64,000 nt of DNA from Ulota crispa (taxonomy: Eukaryota; Streptophyta; Bryopsida; Orthotrichales; Orthotrichaceae). Numbering within the stretch: position 1 is the stretch's first letter; every line of letters begins with the position of its first letter. The position numbers and the translations under genes are program-made. Shown here one piece after another: positions 10,583 to 24,539 of this stretch. Location: the NCBI GenBank assembly GCA_963920765.1, contig OY987243.1, positions 30,689,060 through 30,753,059 of the forward strand, in the 5' to 3' direction. Below the pieces are notes generated by a model, which was given only the letters and a program-made list of their open reading frames with translations, was not told where the DNA came from and searched no databases.

Positions 10583-12500
10583 ATAAAATTTTATCTAAAT
10601 TAAAACTAAACGTATTAACATCATCAAAAATCCATCATTCTATTTATTTAAAAATGTAAGACAATAAAGAACAACTATTAAGTATGGAGAGTTGTTTGAT
10701 GCCTATGACAATTGCAACAAACTCTTCATAAAAAAAGAGCACATTTCTTTAATTTAGATTTAGTTGCTTTGTCAAGGTCAAACTCATAACCACATATAAG
10801 CAAAGTGGTTAATCAAAGAGCTTCAATCATATCCAAAAAATCAGAAATCCTAGCCAATGACATCACTCCAAGCCAATCACCAAGAAAGTTTTGAGTTCCA
10901 TTAAGACATCTAGTTAGGACTTTACTTGAGGGTTATACAATTTATACAAGTGCCATTGGCAAGGTTTTGAAGATGACCAAATAATTGCATGTGAAGATGT
11001 ATTATCCGGTGACAAAACTTCATGATAAATTCATTGTTTTAAAAAGTGGCAAATAATACAGCAATGCAACTAGAAAAAATATGTCAAACAAAAAGGTTAG
11101 AAAAATGGTAGTAACTTCTTGTCGTTTATTTGTGGCTTTCAAGTTCATGCTATATTTAATTATATTTGTAGTCAAAGTCTTGTATTTTGCCTTGAATTGT
11201 CCAAGGGATGGTAACACCTCAAGGTCTTCACTTGATTGGTGATCTTGAGACCTTTTGTAGCAAAAGATTTGCTAACCAATGAACCTCAAGTGTTTCTTTA
11301 AATTATTGGAAATACATGTGTGTAGAGAACAATTAGTGCTTCAATTTTGGCAAGCACAAGAACATGCAAATTTTTCATGGCAACATTAGTTTTTATGAGA
11401 TCTTTAGTGATTTAAAAAAAAGTTGATGTCATTTGGTAGCAACTTGATTACTTTGTTGCAACATCCTTTTACCAACAAGATAAAATGATACAAGATAAAG
11501 CAAAAGGAAGTTATAATCAATACAAATTTTCTATACAATTGAGAGTATTGAAACAAAGTGTTATATTGACTTTCACACATACACAAAACCTCAAAACAAC
11601 TCAATGATGCATCAAACCTTTGATCTACGGTAGAACTTCTCTAAACTAATATTATCTAAACTAATATCTTGCATATCCCAACACTACCTACCCCCTTTCC
11701 ACCCTATTGTATAACAAAGAACCTCCAATCCCAAGCATATAAGTTCAGAGTTCTATTCTACCATGTATTAGCATTGACGAAATATTTGCATTAAGACTTC
11801 ATACATCTTGCAGTTCAAAATTTGAAATTGTGAAAGATGTTGAAAACAACATCATGACTACATTGAAGTCATGTTATAATATATGAAATCATCTTGGTAC
11901 TCTAAAATTTCAATAATTTTTTTTGCAATTAAGGCAAAATATTAATTTGCTAACATTTGAGACTTATCATAAACTTTATTTGCAGATTCCTTCAATTATT
12001 GTGTTTTTGTTTTTGTATTTTGGCAAGCCATACCCCAAACAATTCATAGTGGATTTTGAATATCATTTGAGTGTAGAATGAATAACATTTCTATGCAATT
12101 TCAACAATACTTAATTCTAAGTCTAATTTGTGTCAATCAAAATCCAAAATTAATACAAAAAATATTTAGAAGTGAGTTCAAACTTTAGCAAGCAATTTGA
12201 AATGCATTATTTGATGATATATGGAAATCATTGACCATGAATAGTGTACTTTTAAAACATATGCATCAAATGTACTATTCAAAGTATTGATATTTTGTGA
12301 GTCAAAATCCAAAGTTTTGATACAAATTGATATTGAAAAGGGGGCTTAAAATTTTGCAAACAACCTTGAAGACATTGCATGGCTAACTTTGGAAAATTTT
12401 AAACCCGTAGTGTGTAACTTTTTCATATGGATATAACAATATAAAACTCAAGCCTGTTTCTATGTCAATCTAAATTTTCAATTTTGATATATGACGTGCA
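10583..12500. other. AT-rich spacer with no recognisable gene
   Basis: Only short open frames without family resemblance are present. No terminal repeats, splice-consistent exons or RNA genes were recognised. Confidence 0.4.
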
Positions 12501-13400
12501 TTAACCCTTTAAGGACCACGCGACCATATTTTGGTTGTTGGGAGTGGTTTTTGGCATGTACGTTGAAATTTGGAATTTGGTCTTGAAGAATGCATGTGAT
12601 CACAAGAAGTTTGCATCCATCTAAAAAAATAACAATGCAATTGGGTATATGAGTTGACAAATAATGGTGTTTATACGGCATGGCTTCAAAACACATATCC
12701 AATTTTTGTCAAAGATGGATCAAAGCAACAACAAAATACATCAAGTATGCAATAAGAATGTCAAATTTCAATTGCACAATTCTAAAAAGTTCAAATTGCT
12801 TAAGATATACGCTTGTATTGTTTTCCTATACGGTAGTAGTATGAATGTAGTATTTGAAGATCTACTGAAACGTTGTTGTCATTTTGACTTTAAAATTTGT
12901 CATCCTATATTTAAGGCCAATTCTTGATTGCTTTCACTAATTGGATTTTCTAGAATAATTATCAAATTTCTTGTAGAACCGTTTTAGGGTAGCAAAGAAA
13001 GCGGGTTTTTTGACCCTTTTTGTCCACTTAGCTACACCTTGTGATTGCTATTTTTGTCTATTTTGTGTAAAACTAGTCTTGTTGGAAAGGTGGGAAACCT
13101 TGCTTTTTAGAAATGTAAGGCTCTTCTCAATCAAAGTTTGCATTAAAGGTTAACATTCAAAACTAAACAAGAATGAAACACTAGAGATTTTCCGCATACG
13201 GCTCACTCAATCATTATAATATTTCACCTCCAATGGTAGATCTAGCTGAAATTTTGGTGCTTTGTAGTAAACAAGGTGTACTTCCCATTTGTATGGTTGG
13301 ATTACTGAAAAAGGGTCCATATTTGAGTTAATTGCTCATTTAAGCTTACAGCCCCTATTTTCAATGGATTTTGTGAAAATGGGTGTGGTCATTAACCCTT
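12501..13400. other. Spacer with two orphan TTAA-type element ends
   Basis: TTAACCCTTTAAGGACC at 12501 and TTAACCCTTGAACGTCC at 13392 look like left ends of the TTAA-flanked family described elsewhere in the window. I could not find convincing right ends for either. Several short CATACGG motifs recur near 12675, 13195, 13440 and 13647. No gene is recognised. Confidence 0.35.
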
Positions 13401-14079
13401 GAACGTCCACAAGGCTTCGTCATTTAGGCTCCGTATAGTATTCATACGGTTCTTTCAGGCAATTGCTCAATCTGGGTTCAAGGTCGCTACTTAATTGGAC
13501 CGGTTTGATGTAGTTGGGTTGCTCTTGCGGATCAATTGCACTTTATTTTTTGTTAAGATCAGCTTACAGATTTAGAAATTGGTGGATGCATCTAATGCAA
13601 TATGAAACAAAGGGTGATCCTGAGAAGAGGAGAGTTTTGCGTAGCATACGGCTGACGTGGATTGCCACCTGCAACTGGGTACACGCACTAGATGGCAGGA
13701 AGCATATGGGGAGTAACGGATGTATTGCAAAGAAAGTGCGGTTTGACAATCGACCATAGTTTGGATCCAATGTAGCCAAGCTCATGGTGACTTGTGTTCT
13801 TAGGGTGCGCTGTGGTGAGTTGGTGACTTGTGTTTGTGAGTACAAGTGATGAGTTGAAGATGCCTTTGATCTCAATTTTGGTTTCTATTTTCCCGCTGCT
13901 ATGGAAATGCTATGAATCATATTGTAGCTTATCCTTGCTTTGGTTGCAATTTCTAAGCAATGGATCCAAACTTCATATTCCATCAAAGTTTCCTCTGGCT
14001 TTGCCATGCTTAGGCATAGTTCACCATCTTTCAAGTCCCAACAGGTAATAGTGCTCACACTTGAACCAAGATCACTGTC

Positions 14080-14650
14080 AGTCGATGGTGCTCCCGCTTT
14101 TTGCCAAACGGGGTCTCACCTATCACGTTACTTGCGCCTCAATCACAAGGAGCTCTTGGAGGTTTCCCTGTATGGATTTTTAATAGAATTCCCTATGTGA
14201 AACGCATAAATCTACAAGAGAGAGGGAAAAATCGAGTCACAGGGAAAGGTGGGACAAGGAAAACTCATAGAGGGAAAACGGGAAGAGATTCCTACAAGAA
14301 AATGTGAAGAAATACTAACAGGGAAATTTGTGAATATCTTTAAGTAGTGAAAATCACTTAGAATTCTTGTAGGGAAAAATCCATATATTTTAGTATGTGC
14401 ATAACATGAATTTGGCATATTAAATTGTGAAGCTCACAGGGAAAACAAATCATATTATTGTGTACCGGAAACCTTGAAGAATTCTGGTAGGGAAAACACA
14501 ACAAATTCTAGTATGTGGATAACATAAGATTTGCACATAAAGTTTTGAACTTCATAGGGAAAACATTACTTATTTACGTAGGGAAAACAGTACTTATTTA
14601 TGTAGGGAAAACTATTTCATTCTTGCATGGGGAAAATTAATACATTCATG
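14080..14650 (+). repeat. Dispersed array of (A/T)AGGGAAAAC motifs, locus 1
   Basis: About ten copies of AGGGAAA(A)C occur at irregular spacing of 25-75 bases between 14220 and 14640, preceded by TCACAAGGAGCTCTTGGAGG near 14143. The same flanking motif and the same kind of array occur in inverted orientation at 56215-56570. This looks like the subterminal motif array of a transposon family, but no element ends were identified. Confidence 0.5.
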
Positions 14651-14884
14651 CATATATACAAAAGAAACCTAGAGAAATTTGAAATTAATTACCAAATTAT
14701 ATTTTTTACATAAACATTCAAAGGAATGTGTTGCAATTTCCCACTTAAGTTTGTAAAGAGGGTATTGAAAACAAAATATCATTAAAAGCATCTGCAATGT
14801 ATTGCAACAAACAAAGTATCACTCTACAATCTCATTGACTAAAAAGCTCCAAACATGTACTCCAACTACAATCTACTTCCCTCA

Positions 14885-15520
14885 AAATCAAACTTGCTCT
14901 CTGGTACTTGCTTTGTGGAATCGAACACAAGCAACTTTGCATGTATTGTGATCTACCAAAGAGACCTCTCCATAATTGTCAATCCATGCTTTACCAACTT
15001 CTACATCATGAATACAAAGTGTTGCTTTGTTCTATATGATAAAGTATCCATACTTCAAGATTTTTAAATGAACCCCTTCATTGCACAACACTTGCCAAAA
15101 ACCATCAAATTAGGATAATCACTCCACCAAGTGTCTAAAGAAGCATTTGAGCATGATTCCAACAATTAAGCTATCATAGTTCTCATTAGTTCTTATTGGC
15201 GAGTGTAATCTTGAGAATTATGAATTCTCTTAACATGTACTTTTTGAACTCCATAGGAACAAAGCAATGAGTTTTTACTAATTGAAAGTGCCCCTAAAAT
15301 TGTCCCTTGGCTCTCATGTTTTGCAAATGTCCATTTTAGGCAAGAATATGAAGGGCCAAGTAAGTTTTGAAACATGGTCAACATTAGGTGTGATTCCCTT
15401 AATAATGCAATCAAATACAATACTAACGTTGAGAATACCACACTAAAATTGACAAGTGGACAAATTACCTCAATGCTTCTTCCTTGAAATTTGTTCATGA
15501 GCTCAATTTCCCCATAGTTA
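14885..15520 (-). pseudogene. Oxysterol-binding-protein-related (ORP) gene relic
   Basis: On the minus strand, 14910-15030 encodes LCIHDVEVGKAWIDNYGEVS followed by LVDHNTCKVACVRF. This matches the conserved ORP block (IHN..VGKLWIDHYGE..I.NH.TG..C.L.F) of the lipid-transfer domain. Upstream on the same strand, near 15470-15500, NKFQGRSIE followed by a GTAATT donor resembles the ORP block KFWGKSIEV. Exons are short and separated by AT-rich sequence, and stops interrupt the frames nearby. The upstream EQVSHHPP signature was not found. More diffuse minus-strand frames reach about 16018 and might belong to it. A decayed or truncated copy is the best reading; a functional gene with many tiny exons is less likely. 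Confidence 0.5.
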
Positions 15521-16064
15521 AAGTTGACATGCTCCTTCTAGCTTTTCACTTTCAAAATCTAGTATTGGTGGGTGATGAATGACCTGCATAAGTATGGTAC
15601 ATCAGATATCAAAACATTCAAATTCACTTTGCACCTTACGATGTCGACTTCCATGCTCATACATACAACCCATTTGAGAATGTGAAGTGTGACTCTTCCA
15701 AAGTGTAATTTCTTCTATGCTCCTGAGCATATCAATCATATTAGAAGATGTTCACAAGGAAATGTAAGTAAATTCTTACTACAAACTTATGAGGAGATAA
15801 GCTTATATAATGTAAGAAAAAAAACCTGAGAAGCCACCCATAACTTGCTCTCGCATTTCAACATGCAAACATTGATTTTCACTTACAAATTTATTTATTT
15901 GTTCTTGCATCTTGATCTGCAGCAACTTTTGCTCCAGAGCAAAAGTGCTCATTATGCTAAGATATAACACATGTTTCAGATTCCATAGTACTTCCTTGAG
16001 TCTCCACCCAATAAGCAAAGCCCTAACTTAAGCTCATTGATCACATGTTCAATTCCTTGCTTAA

Positions 16065-16296
16065 CCCTTGAACGACCAAGCAGCCCTTTGCGACCAATAC
16101 AATATGGAGTATTTTTCTTATATTTTGGAGTGCATCCACATCTTTATTAAATTTGAGATCAACCAAGAAGTTAGAATATAAATCAATGATGTTCTAGTGA
16201 GATAGTCAACATCCCAAATTAAAACTTCTTATTAGTAACAAATGCCAGTTATACAGCAGCGTACACACTACATATAGTATCTCGGTCCTTTAAGAG
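16065..16296. mobile_element. TTAA-flanked MITE, 232 bp
   Basis: TTAA at 16061-16064 precedes CCCTTGAACGACCAAG, and TTAA at 16297-16300 follows GGTCCTTTAAGAG. The inverted ends agree at about 12 of 16 positions. TTAA targets and ends beginning CCC are hallmarks of piggyBac-type elements; assignment to that superfamily is inference. No coding capacity. Confidence 0.6.
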
Positions 16297-16300
16297 TTAA

Positions 16301-19000
16301 ACGCTTTGCTCCTATCATAACAACAAATCTCATAATTACACCATGAAGTTCAATTAGCACATGAAAAGCCGTTGAAAAGGGATCGAGTAGAAGTTAAAAT
16401 TAACAGGCATTTGTCATAAGCAGTAGTGCTTTCTCATATTTCGACATAATCCTCTTCAACCCTCAAAAACCCATTAATTCATGTCTTCAAATCGACTTAT
16501 ATGAATGAATATTTGGAGAAATGTCCAATTGAAACGATACCAAAATTAAAATCCCTATAATCAGTGCCACACATTGCATGTAATAAAAAAAATTAGGTGC
16601 ATTAGGATGAAAGAACGTGCCTATGTGATGTGAGGCCCAATTTGCTCTTCTTGGTATTCAGGGTTTAAAATTGTCAAGACAAATGATTTCGGCAAGTACA
16701 AACATTTTATACACAAAAGTTGTGATGGATGAGATTATTCTAAATAAGCTTTTAGTTGGAACCACCTATATGCACTGATGAGGACCTTCAAAAAATAAAA
16801 GACGATACGGTTTCAGTCTTTCAGAACATTAGACTTCAACACGATATATGTTAAATTGGGAAAAACACTTTCCAATGCAGACTTTCTGGTACTGACTTCT
16901 GCATTTGTGAGTTATTTTGGTGATTTAAATAGGGTTTTTTATATAGTTTCTTTACTTTTCATCACTGATGTAAGATCTTGAAAAAAAGTCTCAAAATTCA
17001 CTTTAAATCACCTAAAAATTCTTAAAAAATAAAAATTCAAAAGTCTTAAAATGAGATTTTTTTCCAAATTAACAAATACTGTGTTCTTTGCAATCTTGAT
17101 ACTACTAGCACAGGTCTATGCTATCATATAATTAAGAAAGAATAACCGTATGTGCAAGATTTGCCATCAACACATCAAAAGAAAATATGTAAGTAGTAGG
17201 CATTAAAAAACTTTAGAGTAAGCTAAACCATTAATGGTAATACTTAAAGGTTTCGGACAAAGCTGAATGCAGCAATAACAGACACGCTTGGCATTACCTT
17301 GGGTTACACAATTGTAAACAATCTATGTCTCACAATGCGAGATGATCCATTCTACATATGTTATTATTAAGAGCGCATAGTTCCGATGGCTTTGCCATTG
17401 GTCTAGGGGAAGGGGACAAGATTCACATAGTGAACCTTGTGCAAACGGTAAAAAGCACACACAAAAAATTGCCATTGCCAAGTACAAATAAGTAGTATGA
17501 AGGCCGCCAACATGCATGACCTTGGAAGATCTAAATTGAGTTAAGAGAGATGAAGTGAAAGAAAGGGTCAAAAAAGTAAAATTTCAAACATCATGATATG
17601 TTAATTGAGCATAAACATTGTAAACACTGAACAAATTGAGTGGAGAAGAGCTTAGAAGGAATTATGCATTGGATGTGGTGGCACATAGAATCCACGTCAA
17701 TGAAGATGGTGAGGAAGATGGAACTTATATGATTGCTTGAACCATTGGTATACTTAGATATCACGGAAACCTTCCAAAAACAATTCATGAGCCTCATAGC
17801 CAGCCAAGCCATTTCTTCTTCTTCTTTCAAAATCTCTCAATACAATAGCAAATCGGAGTACGCACTATGCCAATAAGAATGCTTTGTGGTTTGGGTCTGA
17901 GCTTTCTCAACTAGATTTTTTCCCCTAGAGCTGCTCAAAATGTTTCTTTAAACACTAGCATATAGAATCAATTACACCATCTAGAAAAGGAATCACACAA
18001 CTGTCCTTAACCCTCCACTTGGGAAATTAAAAGCAAAAAACAAATCACTTCTCACTTACACTCATTCTATCATGAATCTTGTATCTACTCTTGGTCTAAA
18101 AAGATCCAACACTACATTATCATGCAACAACAACCCTAGGTCTATGTAGCATGATATAAAAAGTTTTGATAGAATCTCTACAAACTCAACATATGTTATG
18201 GGGCACTATGCTTTGCGTTGCATTTTGGATAAGGTATGAGGGATGTGAGAGCATCTTAGTCAAAATTCTTCACAAAGTGACAACAATATGCACCCACCAT
18301 GTGAATTAGGTAATAAGACCCACCATGAGAAACAAGTAATAAGACCCACCATGGGAAACAAGTAATAAGATTGTTTGGTGAAATTAAAATGCTAAAAATA
18401 GCAACTATCATTTCTAATACTGCATAATAATGAAAAAGTTGATAATAACATAAAATATTTAGCATTCACATAAACATTTAAATAAGCATTCAATAAGCAA
18501 ATTTAACATCATGGTATTCTAGTAAACAAAAAGCCTCTTTCATACTTGTTTGTTTCATGTTCTTGGTATTATGTAGTGGCACCTACATGAAGTACAAATT
18601 GAAAGTGTCATGACATACAGCTTTGAAAACCTAGAGTAAAAAGCCAGTTAGCCACACATCCATGTACAATCCTAAATGTAAATACTAATATTATAACAAT
18701 CATTCGTGTGGTTATGTTACACAATGCAAGAACAAAAATGTTCAGAAACTTAAAAATATTACGACTAACACATAAATTTAGGTCTACATTAAATTTGTAA
18801 TTCAACAACTGCAGTTCATCAACTACATGCAAAATCTATTGAAATATGCATAGCTAGCGCTTAAAAATAACTATTAAGTTCAAATTTCTAATAAAGCATC
18901 AAAACATAAAAGAAAATTTAAAAAAAAAAATTCACAACAAAGAATTCTTATTTCTATATTTTCAAAAAAGAAAGATTTAAATAAAACAATTACCTCATCA
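16301..19000. other. AT-rich spacer with weak minus-strand coding-like fragments
   Basis: A minus-strand frame at 17591-17830 (KEEEEMAWLAMRLMNCFWK) may be a fragment of the disrupted gene at 19.1-25.2 kb, but I recognise no family. A short tandem array (about 30-bp unit, ACCCACCATG...AAGTAATAAG) lies at about 18292-18372. Nothing else was recognised. Confidence 0.3.
18292..18372. repeat. Short tandem repeat, about 30-bp unit
   Basis: Three successive units of the form CCCACCATG(A/G)GAAACAAGTAATAAGA with few differences. Confidence 0.75.
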
Positions 19001-19525
19001 CATGAGTTACTGGTAGTAATGTTTAAGTTCAATCGTGTAATGTATGATATCTTCTACTTTCCAACTTAAAGTAATTCCTTCATCTATGAAAATTAAATCG
19101 ACCAACTCTAGTTGTCATTTCTTCACAAATATGATCAATCTCTCCATCATGTCTTCGTCATATCTAATTAAATGATGTTGCAAAAAGTCACTCACCAAAG
19201 GATCGTCAATTTTAAAAAACCAATGTTTAACATCCTTGTGATTAAAGAGCAGTCGCTCATGCTATCTTGGGTAGAATTTTTTTAAGAAACTCTTATCCCA
19301 CAATCTATTAGCCTCCAAATTCCTGGGTTTAGGATGAAAAACACATTGATAGGTCATAAGAATTTTTGGAATTAGAAATAACCTTTCAACATCTTCATGT
19401 ACCATATGACTATTCATCGTTGTTTCCACCTCCAAACCCAACTGAAGTTTCCCGCAATGCTCACAAAACAACAACCTAGGAGTTTCTAACTTCTTCCTAC
19501 AGCTGCAATATAAAACTTTGAAATC

Positions 19526-19771
19526 TGTTAGAGACGTTATTTCGGAACATTTCTTTTTCTTTTACTTTGGATTTTAGAATATTTTTTACTTTAAATTTCT
19601 TTCACTTTAGATCATAGTATATATAGATGTTAAGGTTGAAGTGTTATTCAGACTCAACAACACATTTTTTGAAGCCATTGCTCGCCTCCTTTGATATTTG
19701 TTTCATCATATTTGAATCCAAATTCATTCCTAATTTTTATTGATTATCTTTCTATTTCTATGTACGTGACA
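19526..19771 (+). repeat. 5' LTR of the Ty3/gypsy fossil
   Basis: It begins TGTTAGAGACGTTA and ends CGTGACA. It pairs with the 3' LTR at about 87 percent identity by eye and is preceded by AAATC. Confidence 0.93.
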
Positions 19772-22700
19772 GTTTGTCGAGTCTTACTTCACTTGAGTAT
19801 CAAGACCCTTGTTAGAGATTGCGGTTTACCCTCTCTAATATGATGTTTCATTTATTACAATATTTGTGTCTTGTTCTTCTTGTGAGAGTTGCAAACATCC
19901 CCTCTCTTTGAAATGTTTGAAAGTTTAGAGGTTGCGGTTTACCTCCTGTAAACCAATATGTTATTTTTATATATCCCGTTATTTTTTGTTTCTTAGTATG
20001 GTTGAACTTTAGGATTATGTCATGTTTGAAGCTGTTGATTCTAAATTAAAAGCCATTTTTAATGTTATCACCATGTTGTCAAATTGGACCACAACGATTG
20101 AAGAAGTTATTGATGATCTTCAACAAACCCAACATTTTGTCAATTTGAAGAGAAGAACTCCACTTGTAGTTCAACAAGATCTACCACCACCATTACAACA
20201 AAAAGAATCTCGTGTTAGTGTTTCTAAAAAATTTGATGGCACGTCTTCCAAGATTTGAGGGTTTGTCAATTAGATTCAATTGATAATTGCCTTACAATTG
20301 AGACGCTATCCAACACAAGAATCACAAGTTGGATTGATTAGAACTTTACTTATAGGACAAGCTTTATCATAGTTTGCTCATTTGTTCGAAAAAGATTCAC
20401 CTATATTGAGCAACTTTGACACTTTTCTTGAAGCCTTTACAAAAGCGTTAGGTGAACATTATAAGGTTTGCTGAGTAACTACAAAAATTCAGTCTTTACG
20501 ACAAGGGACACGTTTTGCATCAGCTTACATCTTGGACTTTCGATAATTTGCGTGTGACATCAATTGGGATGCTCTCATGAGCCAATTCTATTGGGGATTG
20601 AATGATTCTGTGAAATATTTATTTTTATTACTTTTTGATCCGCAAACGTTGAATGAGGCAATTAGTCAAGCGGTTAAGTGTGACAATCAACTTTTCCAAT
20701 GCCGTCAAGATCAGATTCTATCAAAAAAACAAACGACTTATTCTGCTTCATCTGTATCGATAAGTAATCTAATTTTGTATTCATAAATTTTAAACTTGCA
20801 AATCAATGCAATATGTGTTAAGCATCTTACTCCGGAAGAAAAGAAGCGTTGTATAGAAAAAAGATTATGCTTGTATTATGACAAAAAATGCCATAAAGTT
20901 TCCAACTACCCAAAGAAGCCAAATCAACATATTATTAAGACCAGAGCTGCCATTGTCTAGATAAACAAAGATATCCAGCTATAATAAGAACCGTGCGGCT
21001 AGATAATGCAATTTTACAACAACGTTTAAGTTCTTCTTGTTCCGCTCAACCTGCCTCTTGTTTTATCATTTCTTTATCCGTTGGTTCTTAAAAACTTGAA
21101 ACCATTGCTCTATTAGATTTATGAGCATTTGCTTGTTTTTGTAATGAAGAATCTGTTAAAAGTCATAAATTTCTTTTAATTTAGAAATCTCAATCCATCA
21201 ATATAGAAGTGATAGATAGACGATTTTTATCTTTTAGCAGTGTCACACATGAAATAATGCCTTTAGAGGTGACATTTGAAGGCCATAATAGCTAATATAT
21301 CTTCAATATCATCAAAACCCTGACAAATTTTGTTATTCTTGGTCTTTTGTGGTTAGAAGAGTACAATCCGTCAATAGATTGGAAGTTGAGAAAGATGACT
21401 TTTTTCAAAAGTCATCTAGTCAATAAACTTGTTATATAATTTATTGAAAATATGTTAAAAAACCTCTTAGTTAACAAACTAGTAAACCGCTAGTGAAAAA
21501 ATCCATATTCATTGGAGCAAAAGCATTTATAAAAATAGCCAAATAAAATACATCATTTGTTATCTATGCGGCTTTAACTAGTGAAGAGAAGATCACAACA
21601 GCTAGAATCTTGGAGCAGTATAAAGATTTTGAAGATGTCTTTTTGAAGAAGAATGCCGACATACTACCGGAGCACCAACCATATGATTGACTATAGACTT
21701 AGAGAAAAGAACTTATCTTCCTTTTGGTCTAATTTATAACATATCACAAACGAAATTGGCAAAACTACGGAACTATAATGACAAGAATTTGGCCAGAACT
21801 TCATTTGTCACTCAAAATCACTTGCTAGAACGCCTATTTTATTTTTTAAAAAGAAAGATGGCTCCAAACAAATATACGTGGATTATCAAGGTCTCAATAA
21901 GGTGACAAAAAAGAACCGTTATCCATTACTTTTTATTTCTGGAATTTTAAATCAATTCAGAAGTACAAAGATCTTTATCAAAATTGACCTACGCGAAACT
22001 TACGATCTCCTAAGAATCAAAGAGGGAGACAAATAGAAAACAGCATTTTATATAAGATATGGCCATTTTGAGTATAATGTCATGCCTTTTGGTCTTACAA
22101 ATGCTCCAGCAGTCTTTTAGTATATGATGATTGACATCTTTTGAAAGCATTTTAACAACTTTGTTATTATCTACTTTGATGACATTTTTGTATTTTCCAA
22201 AAATAAAGAAGATCATGCAAAACACGTTTGTTTAGTCTTGAAAAATTACGTGAACGAGGACTTTATCTCAAACCACAGAAGTATTTATTTCACCAAATTG
22301 AGATGGAGTTTTTGGAATTCATTGTAACTACGGAGAGCTTGAAGATAGATTTCAAGAAGATGGAAACTATTTTATCTTGGAAAATTTTGAAAACTATTAG
22401 AGACATAGAATGTTTGTTGATTTTGTTAACTTATATCGGGTCATCATCAAGGGCTATTATCAAGTTGCTGCTCCGCTCACTCGATTAACAAACAAGGACA
22501 AACTCAATTGAGAACCTTTAGCAAAATTTTTTTTTTAGGATTTAAAGATCACATTCATTGCGGCTCCAATTTTAGTATATCATAATTTTTCAAATGCATT
22601 CTGTTTAGAAACTAATGCCTCAGATTTTGCTTTGAAAGTTGTACTTTTATAAATGGGGGAAGACAAAAAGCTTCATTCCATTACCTTTTACTCTTAGAAA

Positions 22701-24539
22701 TTTTTTGCTGCCGAGATCAATTATGAGATTCACGAAAATGAACTTCTTGCTATTATGGATTTTTTTCAAGAGTGATGTCATTTCCTCGAAGGAGCTATGC
22801 ATCCGGTGACTGTTTATATAAACCATAAAAATTTGGAGTACTTCATGTCATTTCATGTTTTAAATTGACGTCAAGTTCGATGAAATATGTCTCTATTCTA
22901 GTTCGACTTTATTATTACATATCGACTAAAGAAGCAACAAAGACTATATGATGTTTTATCAAAAAAATCATACCTTGCATTTAAGATTGGAGAAACTGCA
23001 TTTGATCAACATTTTGAATCTTGTTGAAACCATAACTATTTTATCTTTGCGCTATGATTATACCATCACTTATAGATGGAGACTTTTTTAAACAAGTGCG
23101 CGTTGCAACTACTAGAAATCGTATAGCCTTCTGTATCAAACGTCGCATTGATGACGAAGATAACTTTAAGGTGGATGAAGATGTATTATATTTCAAAGAA
23201 TATTTATTCATTCTAGAAGATCTAACATAACTTTGCGTTTGTCAATCCTATCATGATTTTCCAGCCGTGGGTCATTTTGAATATAACAAGACTTTGAAAC
23301 TCATTTATAAAGATTTTTGGTAGCTCCAAATGTGGAAAGATGTGAATGATTTTATTACCTCTTGTGACATTTGTTCAAGATCCAAGAATCCTCGGTATCA
23401 TTTTTATAGATTTTTGCAACCGTTGTCTATTTCACGTTGGCCGTGGTTTTTAGTTTCTATGGATTTTATTACGGATTTGCCGCCATCAGATTCATTCAAC
23501 AGCATCTTTGTTGTAATGGATTGATTTACAAAAATGACACACTTTGTCCTTTATAAAAAGATTTCATCAAGTGAAAATACAGCAAGACTATTTCTTGATA
23601 ATGCGTATTGATATCACGGTTTATCAAACAATATTGTATCAGATCGAAGAGCCTAATTTGTATCAAAGTTTTAGAAACATCTTTTCAAAATATTGAAAGT
23701 GAAGATCAGTTTCTCTTCAGCTTTTCATCTTCAAACTGATGGTCAAACAGAACAAATCAATTAAGTTCTTGAGCAATATTTACAATATAGTATCAATTAT
23801 TAGTAAAACAACTGGACAACATATTTGCCATTAGCAGAGTTTGCATACAACAATACTCTTCATGCTTTAACCCAACAAACATCAGTTTATTCCAATTATG
23901 GCTATCATTCAAAACTTGATTTGTTAATTTCACTAACAAATAGTAATCTAGTAGCTGACGACTTTGCAAGACGATTATTTCAAATTTAAGATATTTTGAA
24001 ACTTCAATTACAATTTGCCTAAGAGTCTTATAAAACAATTGCGGACAAATATCGCAATCAAGCACTTGTTTTTCAAACATAAGATAAAGTATAGTTTATT
24101 TGACAAAACATTAAAACCAAGCGGCCATGTGACAAGTTAGACTATTAGAGATTAAACACATTTGTCATTCTAAAGCAGATTAACTCAACGGCATATCGTT
24201 TAAGAGCTATCAGTTTCTATGAAAGTACATTCAGTTTTGCATGTATCTCTTTTAGAACCTTATTAGTAATCACATTTTCCAGAAAGAATACAACTGCCAT
24301 CGCCAAGTGTTGAAATTGAAAACTATAATGAATATGAGATGGAATAAGTATTAGACTTGAAACAAAAGTAGGGCAAAATAGAGTATTTGGTACACTGGAG
24401 CGGTTATAATATCAACGAGCAAACGTGGGAATTAGCCAAGAATCTCGTAAATGCACCGGAAATGGTACAAGAATTTCATCAACTTTATCCAGATAAGCCT
24501 AAAGTTCTTCTTATAACTTGTCGCTTGAGAAGGAAATAA

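Noticed and set aside
12501-13395. A TTAA element spanning the two TTAACCCTT ends at 12501 and 13392
   Set aside because: Both ends read in the same orientation, so they cannot be the two termini of one element.
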